From NCBI GenBank assembly GCA_950022655.1, contig OX465583.1:11927298-11991297 (forward strand): DNA of 64,000 nt, written 5' to 3'. Under the pieces are notes generated by a model. The model saw only the letters and a list, made by a program, of their open reading frames with translations, had not been told where the DNA came from and searched no databases. The first letter of the stretch is position 1. Each line of letters begins with the position of its first letter. Both the position numbers and the translations under genes were made by a program. Positions 32,084 to 42,584 of the stretch are shown piece after piece. The DNA is from Alentia gelatinosa. Lineage: Eukaryota; Annelida; Polychaeta; Phyllodocida; Polynoidae.

Positions 32084-33000
32084 GTTAGCTCTGTTTGGGT
32101 TAAATCCGTGACTGCCTTGACCCACTACCTGTAAGTGTTTGACACTCTCCCGCAGATCTTTCATGTGACCTATACCTTATGTTTGGAGAACGTGTCCATT
32201 CTCACTCTTGAAGCTGTTTTTCCATGTTCATATTTCCTTTTGTGTGTATTTTGAATAAAATAACTATAAAGATAGACATCATTATCAATTTTGTTAGCTA
32301 TAGATATTTCTTGATAGGTATTTCGGCTGTCGGGATACACAGATAAAGAAAGCTGCTTGATCTGAGAGTGAGAATCCGTGGACACGACCAGGGTTTAACG
32401 TTACCAACCTCTAGGTTGAAACACAATGTAGACAGAGGTGGCGGCCAATCTACAATAACCATAGCAACTATCCTCCTCTTCACGGCTGACCACCAGTCAC
32501 CACCATAATCCCCAGCACGTCATACAACAGTCATTACCACTCACGACGTCACAATGATCAAACCAGGTAAAAATCTCCCTCCAACCGTACCCCGCCCACC
32601 AGGTGTGAGCACTCCCTATGGGCCACACACATCTAGATTTGGCACTCAACCCTGTCTGCGCTGAGCTGCGACTTAGGGGATGGTATTTTTTTTTTTTTTT
32701 TTTAATTCAACTCCAAATTCTGTTATACAGTTCTTCTATTTGGTTAAACCGTGGCTGTGTCCAAGAATTCCCAATCTCAGACCATGTTGAATTTTTATAC
32801 TGGGTCCTGAGAGCAGAAATATTCACAGCTCACCAAATTGATGATTAAGTCTACCTTCATGGTGTTTTATTCAAAAGACACACAAACGGGAATAAGAATA
32901 TACGTAAAAATTGGCTTCAAGAGTGAGAAATCATCTCACTCTCCAAGCATAGGTCCAGGTCACATGAAACTTCTGTTGTGAGGGTAACATATAACCATGT

Positions 33001-33260
33001 ACAGTAAAACCCCGCTTCCGGGACACCCCGCTTAAGGGGACACCCCGCTTAAGGGAAAATTTTAAGGTCCGTCGGTGATGCCTGACTGTAGATGGGTGCC
33101 GGCCAATGAAAATGGGCTGTTAGGAGAATTTTAAAAAATCTACACCGTTTTCGTCGGCCAATGGAAACGGGCCTTATGTGGCACCACCAACAGACTTTCT
33201 GTGCAACTCAGAAAATCTCCGCCGTTTTCGTTGGCCAATGGAAACGGGCCTTATGGCATA
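33001..33260. repeat. Truncated pogo-like end followed by a ~75-bp repeat
   Basis: ACAGTAAAACCCCGCTTCCG and two CACCCCGCTTAAGGG units open the segment. The phrase GCCAATGGAAACGGGCCTTA then occurs twice (33160-33179 and 33233-33252), with a weaker earlier version. Confidence 0.6.
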
Positions 33261-33524
33261 CAGAAAAGGGTCTACATGTACGATCCTATATTGTTATACA
33301 GGCCCCAGAGCTAAAAGGCACAATCCACCAGGCCGATTTCTCACCCGATCAATTGTTCCTAGGCCCTTAAGAGGAAGCTCACGTATTGTAATTCATTTAA
33401 TTCTGATAATAATAGTTTAATAAATGACAATTTTCAAAGGTTTGAGAAACTATAGGGCATCCGATAATAATCGGCGATTGTCTGGCTATGGAATCGGCTA
33501 CCGTCGGTCGAGTGGAATTCTGCC

Positions 33525-34070
33525 TTAAAGTGGGATTCACACGATGGGACAAATGTACCCGAGACTGGTGTACTTCACACCTTTGCACCAGTCGGCTACA
33601 ATTTCCAGCTAGGTAAAACGTTTCACAGATTGGGGTGTCCTATAGTCTCAGGGTAACATGGCAGATACAATTCACATGGAAAGACTTAACAGGTACATTG
33701 TCTCACCCCTACACCTCTACACAGGGTACACAGGATACACAGTCGCCGACTCAGTGTACTTCCCTGTATTAATAGGTGTTATTTGAGACCACTGAGACTC
33801 ACAGATTGGGGGAGAACGTGTGAAATACATTTGTCTCACCAAAATGTCCCTCTAAATTTTAAACCTGTTTAAAGTCAAAATCTCATGAGAATTTGTTCCT
33901 TGTTGGGGGTGATTGTCAACGACGATTGCAAGAGAAAAAAGTTGTCTCAGCAAAACGGAACCCTGTCATTCACACGAGGAGATTGTGTTCCAATACCGAA
34001 TCTCAACAGGATTTGTCACAGACAAACAGCCTATGAGGTACGTGAATCCCACGTGTGAATCCCACTTTAG
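33525..34070. mobile_element. GTGGGATTCAC element, ~550-bp form, copy 2
   Basis: It runs from TTAAAGTGGGATTCACACGA to GTGTGAATCCCACTTTAG. The interior (CCCGAGACTGGTGTACTTC, GGAAGTACACTGAG-type phrases) is the inverse of 10202-10750. Its right end abuts the inverted-repeat arm at 34073. Confidence 0.75.
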
Positions 34071-34072
34071 GT

Positions 34073-34097
34073 AGTGTAGCTCTGGCGGCCAGTGTAT
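34073..34097 (-). repeat. Right arm of the ~25-bp inverted repeat pair
   Basis: The inverse of 32059-32083, two mismatches by eye. Together they may delimit a ~2-kb composite DNA element or two solo ends. Confidence 0.65.
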
Positions 34098-34299
34098 GGC
34101 TAGCCACATGTGGGTGAGCAGCACCCCCTGCTGGCCGGCCCGTCGGTGAACCGGCCTAACAGGTGAACGACTCCAGCAAACAATGCTAATGAGCCGCAGA
34201 TACACGCACTCGCCACATGGACATTGACGCCACTCCAGGGTGGGAACCAGTCCTCCCACCGCTCAGCCTCACACCGAGTGGGCCCTGATTTATCATACG

Positions 34300-35900
34300 C
34301 CCAATACTAAGTGTCCGTAGAAAACACATAGGGAGTGTGTATCACCATACCTGGAACATAAAGATGTATCCACCTAATACATAAAAACACATAGGGAGTG
34401 TGTATCATCATACCTGGAACATACAGATATATCCACCTAATACATAAAAACACATAGGGAGTGTGTATCACCATACCTGGAACATACAGATATATCCCCC
34501 TAATACATAGAAAACACATAGGAAGTGTGTATCACCATACCTGGAACATACAGATATATCCCCCTAATACATAAAAACACATAGGGAGTGTGTATCACCA
34601 TACCTGGAACATACAGATATATCCACCTAATATAAAGGGTCCATATATATACACCTAATACAAAGTGTCCGTAGAAAACACATGGGGAGTGTGTATCACC
34701 ATACCTGGAACATACAGATATATCCACCTAGTATAAAGGGTCCATATATATACACCTAATACAAAGTGTCCGTAGAAAACACATAGGGAGTGTGTATCAC
34801 CATACCCGGAACATACAGATATATCCCCCTAATACATAAAAACACATAGGGAGTGTGTATCACCATACCTGGAACATACAGATATATCCCCCTAATACAT
34901 AGAAAACACATAGGAAGTGTGTATCACCATACCTGGAACATACAGATATATCCCCCTAATACATAAAAACACATAGGGAGTGTGTATCACCATACCTGGA
35001 ACATACAGATATATCCACCTAATATAAAGGGTCCATATATATACACCTAATACAAAGTGTCCGTAGAAAACACATGGGGAGTGTGTATCACCATACCTGG
35101 AACATACAGATATATCCCCCTAATACATAGAAAACACATGGGGAGTGTGTATCACCATACCTGGAACATACAGATATATCCCCCTAATACATAAAAACAC
35201 ATAGGGAGTGTGTATCACCATACCTGGAACATACAGATATATCCGCCTAATACATAGAAAACACATGGGGAGTGTGTATGGACAAAACCGCAGCACACAG
35301 ATATATCCACCTAATACAGAATGTCCGTAGAAAACACATAGAGAGTGTGTATCACCATACCCAGAGCATACAGATATATGTATCCACCAAATACAAAATG
35401 TTCGTAGAAAACACATAGGGAGTGTGTATCACCATACCTGGAACATACAGATATATCCCCCTAATACATAGAAAACACATGGGGAGTGTGTATGGACATA
35501 ACTACAGCACACAGTTATATCCACCTAATACAAAGTGTCCATCTAAAACACATTGGGAATGTTTATCACCTTACCCGTAGCATACAGATATATCCACCTA
35601 ATACAAAGTGAACATAGAAAACACATAGAGAGTGTGTATCGCCACACCCAGAGCATACAGATACATCCACCCAATACAAAGTGTCCGTAGAAAACACATA
35701 GAGAGTGTGTATCACCATACCTGGAACATACAGATATAGCCACCTGATATAAACTGTCCATATCCATCTAATACAAAGTGTCCGTAGAAAACACATGGGA
35801 AGTGTGTAGCACCATACCCGGAAAATACAGATATATATCCACCTAATGCAAAATGTCCATAGAAAACACATAGGGAGTGTGTATGGACATACTCGACACA
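34300..35900. repeat. Minisatellite, ~62-bp unit, >20 copies
   Basis: Each unit holds GGGAGTGTGTATCACCATAC, CTGGAACATACAGATATATC and CACCTAATACA. Several subtypes (with or without GGTCCATATATATACACC) are arranged in higher-order blocks: about 34560-34760 recurs at 34970-35110. The unit matches the flanks of the P-type palindromes (for example 48525-48600). Frames across it are repetitive artefacts. Confidence 0.9.
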
Positions 35901-36020
35901 TATGGATATGTTGGATGCTCTGGGTGGTGCATACAGAAAACCAGTGCATATGGAAAAATAGTGCATAACCAAAACGAACTGATATTGACATGCCACTTGT
36001 CCAGAGAAGGTGGATGATAA

Positions 36021-36170
36021 ATACAATATAGACTGGTTTCAGATAAAAGCGGTTGTATGCTCCTCAGAGTTGACTCTACGCAATATCCTAGCATATGGAT
36101 GGATATTACTACGCGTCAACTCCTCGGAGCATACGACCGCTTGTATCTGAAACCAGTCAATATTGTGTGT
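36021..36170. repeat. P-type palindrome, copy 2
   Basis: GACTGGTTTCAGATAAAAGC pairs with GCTTGTATCTGAAACCAGTC, with TATGCTCCTC/GAGCATA inside. The centre contains GGATATTACTACGCGTCAAC. Confidence 0.85.
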
Positions 36171-36640
36171 GTATTCCTACGAACTGACCCTCATCCTTTT
36201 CCCAAACCCCGCGACCCACCCACCCACACCTCCCGCAGCTCCTTGAATCTATCACATGGACTCCGGCCTTCCCAAAATCCACATAGAGTTCACCCACAAC
36301 GGTACCTTCTACTGTGGTTTACAGCGCCGCCTGTCTACAAAACCATCGTTTGTTGAATTTATTATCCATCTTTTCGAATGAATTAAACCCAGTAATTGCC
36401 ATATTAAAGGGTATAATAATAGGGACTATTTCTTTGCTCTATAACACCAATGAGTATCTTTACTCGTCGATAGCACAAAGGGACTATTTTCCCCATATAT
36501 CATGACTTTGAGACCGTATACCACAGGTTGAATCCGTATACCATAGTTATGGTATATGACAGGTTCTAAATAATTGGTTGTGATTTGAGTCCCAATACCT
36601 TTTCAATGGGTCTTTGTATACAATGGGTAATGATACCCAC

Positions 36641-36919
36641 TATAGAGGGAACCTATTTAACTTTCCGGTCAGAGCTTGTATCCCATCGAATTTGAATCTC
36701 GTAGTAATTCACAAAGCGAAACAGCGTGAATTACGTAGCGATTCAAACAAGATCTGACCCTAAACTTGAATGGGTTTCTGAATTTATCTCACCCTTCACA
36801 AATGGGCTGACATTTATGTCATAATCCCCCATTGGATATTTTTCCTAAATACCTCATGGGCGTTGGATACAAATTTCCAATGTTAAATCTATGGAGAAAA
36901 AAACCCAGGGGTGAGATAG
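36641..36919 (-). mobile_element. Fold-back element, family A, copy 6
   Basis: It runs from TATAGAGGGAACCTATTTAA to CAATGTTAAATCTATGG and CAGGGGTGAGATA. The apex is mutated (CAAAGCGAAACAGCGTG, 36711-36727). TTTATCTCACCC bounds the unique segment. Confidence 0.8.
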
Positions 36920-37349
36920 AACTGTTTATCCCGCCGTCCCATTATCCAAGGACTGCTTCATTGCCATCACGACAGCATTCCCACCACACACCCCTCCCCG
37001 ACAAACACCAAGCCAATACCTGCTTAATTTGCACGCAAACAACGTGCTATTGGCAGCACATGACCATGTGTATACATCGCGGTAATTGGATATTCATGAG
37101 AGTCAATTCCGATCCGCTAATCTAGTGCATATCCAGAATGGTCTTTCGTCGGTTAGTCAGCCAACGCGTCCGTTTACAAAATTATAAAAAAAATTGGCGA
37201 AAATAGAAACCAGAATACCATTGTTAATTACAATATCCGATTACTTAATTCTACATTTATATGCCGTGTGTTGCTCATTGATTTGGGTTTGGGTGTATTT
37301 GCACGTCCATACTTTAATACATGTTGATATATTTTTGTCTTTATTTCAG

Positions 37350-37399
37350 TTCACAATGGCTGGAGCTGCAACTCAAGGGCCTGTCATCGGGCGCAACAG
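37350..37399 (+). CDS. Exon-like segment with start codon, unidentified gene
   Basis: A pyrimidine-rich TTTTTGTCTTTATTTCAG acceptor (AG 37348-37349) precedes a 50-bp segment with CACAATGG, a strong start context (A at -3, G at +4; ATG 37356-37358). It encodes MAGAATQGPVIGRN and then two bases of a split codon, ending at CAG|GTATGA (donor 37400). If real it is a phase-2 first coding exon. I do not recognise the protein. Spliced to the SK exon acceptor at 42585 it would be out of frame with the SK start and hit a stop, so it is not simply an SK N-terminal extension. It could belong to another gene or transcript, or be chance. Confidence 0.4.
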
Positions 37400-37436
37400 G
37401 TATGAACAAACGCAAAAAGATAGTCAGCAGTTAAAG

Positions 37437-37660
37437 CTGGGGCCCGTTTAATAATCTAGGATCGTACATGTAGACCCTTTGCAGTATGCCATAGAGACCC
37501 AAGGACGATGTGGGTAAACTTTGTTCAACACTTATTATATGGACAACCTTATGGACAGCTAATAGCGAACAGACATGAATGTTATTAAACGATAACCCTT
37601 GTACGAGGTACAGAAAAGGGTCTTCATGTATACGATCCTAGATTATTGAACGGGCCCCTG
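37437..37660. mobile_element. CAGGGGCCCGTTT MITE, copy 2
   Basis: The left end is CTGGGGCCCGTTTAATAATC and the right end GATTATTGAACGGGCCCCTG. TAGGATCGTACATGTAGACC and its inverse lie just inside. This is the best preserved copy of the family. Confidence 0.8.
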
Positions 37661-38260
37661 GTTGCAATGGCTCAATTGGCAGTCTGGTGTATCCTACATT
37701 TATTATATATACCCATGCAGTATATTTGATGATTACGTACTGCTGCTTCCTATGCAGTATAAATTGTATACTGAACCCTGTGCAGTACACTGGCATACTG
37801 AACACGTTGAAACATCAGCAGTGTGTGGCTTTCACATTGACATGTCTTGTATACCAATATATGGAAATATTTGATTACTTTTGGGTACATAATAAATATG
37901 TAAAGACCTACCGTGCTTGTACATGCTACAAAACCCGATGGGAATTGATGTTGTTTACGGAACTCGGCCTTGGGCCTCGTTCTATAAAAAAACAACAGTT
38001 CCCCATCTTGTTTTGTAGCATGTACATCATAGAACAGTGTGTCAGTAGTGGGTTGGCTTTCAGTATACAACTTATACTGCATAGGAAGCAGCGGTACGCA
38101 ATTATCAAATATACTTCATGGGTATATAATGATTAGATATAGAACGACCTGACTATGCTTGTACATGCTACAAAACTCGATGGGAATCGGTGTTATTTAC
38201 GGAACTCGGTCTTGGGCCTCGTTCTGTAAAAACAACGATTCCCCTTCTCATTGTGTAGCA
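37661..38260. repeat. TATAGAACG-type hairpins (satellite progenitors)
   Basis: Hairpins of ~120 bp are built on TGTACATGCTACAAAAC / GTTTTGTAGCATGTACA (37918-38030, 38160-38262). Their apices read ACTCGGCCTTGGGCCTCGT (37962-37980) and ACTCGGTCTTGGGCCTCGT. Their outer edge, ATAGAACGACCTGACTATGC (38136-38157), is the inverse of the 29-bp satellite unit. The segment TACTGAACCCTGTGCAGTAC (37760-37780) is amplified at 57181-57380. Confidence 0.75.
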
Positions 38261-38877
38261 TTTACTATATACCCATGCCGTATATACTGTAAATACGCAC
38301 CGTTTTGACATATAACGTAAAAATACTGTACGGACCACTGGTCCGTACACTAAAATACGGACCACCTTGCCAAACACGTTTATTAACATATCGGTTGTTA
38401 AAAATTAAATTAATGATTTAAAAAAAAATTGGGGGTATATAGTAAACATATAACGTCAGACCATGCTTGTACAAGTCACAGAACTCGATGATAATTTACT
38501 GTTTGTACGGAACTCGGCGTAAATGCCTCGGTCCGTAATTATATAGAACGTCCTGACCATGCTGTACAAGTCACAGAACGAGATGGTAATTTACGGTTGG
38601 TATGGACCAAGGCATTTATGCCGAGTTCCGTACAAACCGTAGATTATCATCGAGTTCTGTGACTTGTACAAGCATGGTTGGACGTTATATATTTACTATA
38701 TACCCAAACATTTTTTTTTAAATCATTAATTTAATTTTTAACAACTCATATGTTATAAATGTGTATGGTAAGGTGGTCCGTATTTTAGTGTACGGACCAG
38801 CGGTCCGTACAGTATTCTTACGTCATATGCCAAAACGGTGCGTATTTACAGTATATACGGCATGGGTATATAGTAAA
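38261..38877. repeat. Large inverted repeat, arms ~265 bp
   Basis: The left arm (38261-38533) starts TTTACTATATACCCATGCC. The right arm (38605-38877) ends GGCATGGGTATATAGTAAA. The arms share TACGGACCACTGGTCCGTA-like palindromes, a poly-A/T stretch and CAGAACTCGATGATAAT. The apices include ACTCGGCGTAAATGCCTCGG. It directly precedes the 29-bp satellite. Confidence 0.85.
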
Positions 38878-38908
38878 GCCGGTAAATTACCATCTCGTTC
38901 TGTGACTT

Positions 38909-41783
38909 GTACAGCATGGTGAGGCCGTTCTATATAAGTACAGCATGGTGAGGCCGTTCTATATAAGTACAGCATGGTCAGGCCGTTCTATATAAGTACA
39001 GCATGGTCAGGCCGTTCTATATAAGTACAGCATGGTCAGGCCGTTCTATATAAGTACAGCATGGTGAGGCCGTTCTATATAAGTACAGCATGGTCAGGCC
39101 GTTCTATATAAGTACAGCATGGTCAGGCCGTTCTATATCAGTACAGCATGGTCAGGCCGTTCTATATAAGTACAGCATGGTCAGGCCGTTCTATATAAGT
39201 ACAGCATGGTCAGGCCGTTCTATATAAGTACAGCATGGTCAGGCCGTTCTATATAAGTACAGCATGGTCAGGCCGTTCTATATAAGTACAGCATGGTCAG
39301 GCCGTTCTATATAAGTACAGCATGGTCAGGCCGTTCTATATAAGTGCAGCATGGTCAGGCCGTTCTATATAAGTACAGCATGGTCAGGCCGTTCTATATA
39401 AGTACAGCATGGTCAGGATGTTTTATATAAGTACAGCATGGTCAGGCCGTTCTATATAAGTACAGCATGGTCAGGCCGTTCTATATAAGTACAGCATGGT
39501 CAGGCCGTTCTATATAAGTGCAGCATGGTCAGGCCGTTCTATATAAGTACAGCATGGTGAGGCCGTTCTATATAAGTACAGCATGGTGAGGCCGTTCTAT
39601 ATAAGTACAGCATGGTCAGGCCGTTCTATATAAGTACAGCATGGTCAGGCCGTTCTATATAAGTACAGCATGGTCAGGCCGTTCTATATAAGTACAGCAT
39701 GGTCAGGATGTTTTATATAAGTACAGCATGGTCAGGCCGTTCTATATAAGTACAGCATGGTCAGGCCGTTCTATATAAGTACAGCATGGTCAGGCCGTTC
39801 TATATAAGTGCAGCATGGTCAGGCCGTTCTATATAAGTACAGCATGGTGAGGCCGTTCTATATAAGTACAGCATGGTGAGGCCGTTCTATATAAGTACAG
39901 CATGGTGAGGCCGTTCTATATAAGTACATCATGGTCAGGCCGTTCTATATAAGTACAGCATGGTGAGGCCGTTCTATATAAGTACAGCATGGTGAGGCCG
40001 TTCTATATAAGTACAGCATGGTAAGGCCGTTCTATATAAGTACAGCATGGTGAGGCCGTTCTATATAAGTGCAGCATGGTCAGGCCGTTCTATATAAGTA
40101 CAACATGGTGAGGCCGTTCTATATAAGTACAGCATGGTCAGGCCGTTCTATATAAGTACAGCATGGTCAGGCCGTTCTATATAAGTGCAGCATGGTCAGG
40201 CCGTTCTATATAAGTACAGCATGGTCAGGCCGTTCTATATAAGTACAGCATGGTCAGGCTGTTCTATATAAGTACAGCATGGTGAGGCTGTTCTATATAA
40301 GTACAGCATGGTGAGGCCGTTCTATATAAGTACAGCATGGTCAGGCCGTTCTATATAAGTACATCATGGTCAGGCCGTTCTATATAAGTACAGCATGGTG
40401 AGGCCGTTCTATATAAGTACATCATGGTCAGGCCGTTCTATATAAGTACAGCATGGTGAGGCCGTTCTATATAAGTACAGCATGGTGAGGCCGTTCTATA
40501 TAAGTACAGCATGGTCAGGCCATTCTATATAAGTACATCATGGTCAGGCCGTTCTATATAAGTACAGCATGGTCAGGCCGTTCTATATAAGTACAGCATG
40601 GTGAGGCCGTTCTATATAAGTACAGCATGGTGAGGCCGTTCTATATAAGTACATCATGGTCAGGCCGTTCTATATAAGTACAGCATGGTGAGGCCGTTCT
40701 ATATAAGTACAGCATGGTGAGGCCGTTCTATATAAGTACAGCATGGTCAGGCCGTTCTATATAAGTACAGCATGGTCAGGCCGTTCTATATAAGTACAGC
40801 ATGGTCAGGCCGTTCTATATAAGTACATCATGGTCAGGCCGTTCTATATAAGTACAGCATGGTGAGGCCGTTCTATATAAGTACAGCATGGTCAGGCCGT
40901 TCTATATAAGTACAGCATGGTCAGGCCGTTCTATATAAGTACATCATGGTCAGGCCGTTCTATATAAGTACATCATGGTCAGGCCGTTCTATATAAGTAC
41001 AGCATGGTCCGGCCGTTCTATATCAGTACAGCATGGTCAGACCGTTCTATATAAGTACAGCATGGTCAGGCCGTTCTATATAAGTACAGCATGGTGAGGC
41101 CGTTCTATATAAGTACAGCATGGTCAGGCCGTTCTATATAAGTACAGCATGGTCAGGCCGTTCTATATAAGTACAGCATGGTCAGGCCGTTCTATATAAG
41201 TACAGCATGGTGAGGCCGTTCTATATAAGTACAGCATGGTCAGGCCGTTCTATATAAGTACAGCATGGTCAGGCCGTTCTATATAAGTACAGCATGGTCA
41301 GGCCGTTCTATATAAGTACAGCATGGTCAGGCCGTTCTATATAAGTACAGCATGGTCAGGCCGTTCTATATAAGTACAGCATGGTCAGGCCGTTCTATAT
41401 AAGTACAGCATGGTCAGGCCGTTCTATATAAGTACAGCATGGTCAGGCCGTTCTATATAAGTACAGCATGGTCAGGCCGTTCTATATAAGTACAGCATGG
41501 TCAGGCCGTTCTATATAAGTACAGCATGGTCCGGCCGTTCTATATAAGTACAGCATGGTCAGGCCGTTCTATATAAGTACAGCATGGTGAGGCCGTTCTA
41601 TATAAGTACAGCATGGTCAGGCCGTTCTATATAAGTACAGCATGGTCCGGCCGTTCTATATAAGTACAGCATGGTCAGGCCGTTCTATATAAGTACAGCA
41701 TGGTCAGGCCGTTCTATATAAGTACAGCATGGTCAGGCCGTTCTATATAAGTACAGCATGGTCAGGCCGTTCTATATAAGTAC
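38909..41783 (+). repeat. 29-bp satellite, about 99 tandem copies
   Basis: The unit begins GTACAGCATGGTCAGGCC and ends TTCTATATAA, with exact 29-bp spacing over ~2.87 kb. Main variants are GTCAGG/GTGAGG/GTCCGG, GTACAGCATGG/GTACATCATGG/GTGCAGCATGG and AGGATGTTTT. Variant patterns repeat in blocks (about 39370-39530 recurs at 39680-39840). Each unit contains TATATAAG, a match to the TATA-box consensus. The array ends ~880 bp upstream of the SK start codon. Confidence 0.97.
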
Positions 41784-42584
41784 ACACGCACGAACGTCAT
41801 CCATGGTGGTTGTCATGGACGGCCATGGTGACCAGGCCGCAGCACGAGCCTGCGTTATGTCAGAGGACAGCGGCGCCGGCCCCGCATACCTGTCTCTGCT
41901 TAATTGATGCAATTCCTGGCGAAACAATAATAAGTCGAGACACAAAGAGACTGGGTCCGAGTTTGCCCAGCAGCCCGGTGTGACAGTCTCGGCGCTAGTG
42001 GGACTCGTGGACTAATTAAAAACCGATTACATGTAGCTTGAGCCGAGCACTTATTTTTGGTGATTCTCTCTCTCTCGATCTCACTCTCACTCTTCCACGT
42101 TGAGGAGGATCTACTTTTTGTGTGTCTTGAAATAGATTTATTAACCTCTAAGTGGTTTCAATCAAGAGTCATTGCTTTGGGATTAATTAGATTAAATCAA
42201 TGAACCAGGGGAAACTCTACCTGATATTTACTGAATATGTATTTCAAAGTGATTAATATTATAGAATAGTATCTCATTATGAAAGAGTATTCGGAATTTG
42301 TATTTAGATCTATGATAAAACAAGGCAGTGTTTTTAGGATGTGTACGTGAATGGAATCAAGTGATTTTATACCGATAACAAGAATGACAATTTATAGAAT
42401 AGTAGAGTAAATGGTCGACGATATCCGACCCAAAAAAAAAGTGTGCTTGGGAAGTCCCAGTGTGTGCTTAGTGAGAAGGATAGAGGACGCCACGAGTAAT
42501 TTCATCTTAGCTCCGCATTCTGTAGATCAACAAAAGCCCATTTACAGATAATGTTTTCTTTTTTTGGCTCTCTCCGTGTGTCAG
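41784..42584 (+). promoter_or_regulatory. Unique region between satellite and SK exon
   Basis: About 800 bp of non-repetitive DNA. It starts GC-rich (CCATGGTGGTTGTCATGGAC, CAGCGGCGCCGGCC), passes a CT-rich stretch (42064-42094) and ends in a polypyrimidine tract. It may hold the SK promoter or a 5' UTR intron. No TSS can be assigned from sequence alone. Confidence 0.35.

Noticed and set aside
34307..36094. Repetitive Tyr/Val/Ile/His-rich minus-strand proteins
   Set aside because: Translation of the 62-bp minisatellite. Unit length is not a multiple of three in all subtypes, and there are no flanking gene signals.
37668..37715. tRNA gene suggested by ATGGCTCAATTGGCAGTCTG
   Set aside because: Only the D-arm-like part is convincing. 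No T-arm or acceptor pairing could be made.
38909..41783. CRISPR-like array
   Set aside because: The 29-bp units are contiguous with no variable spacers, so this is a satellite.
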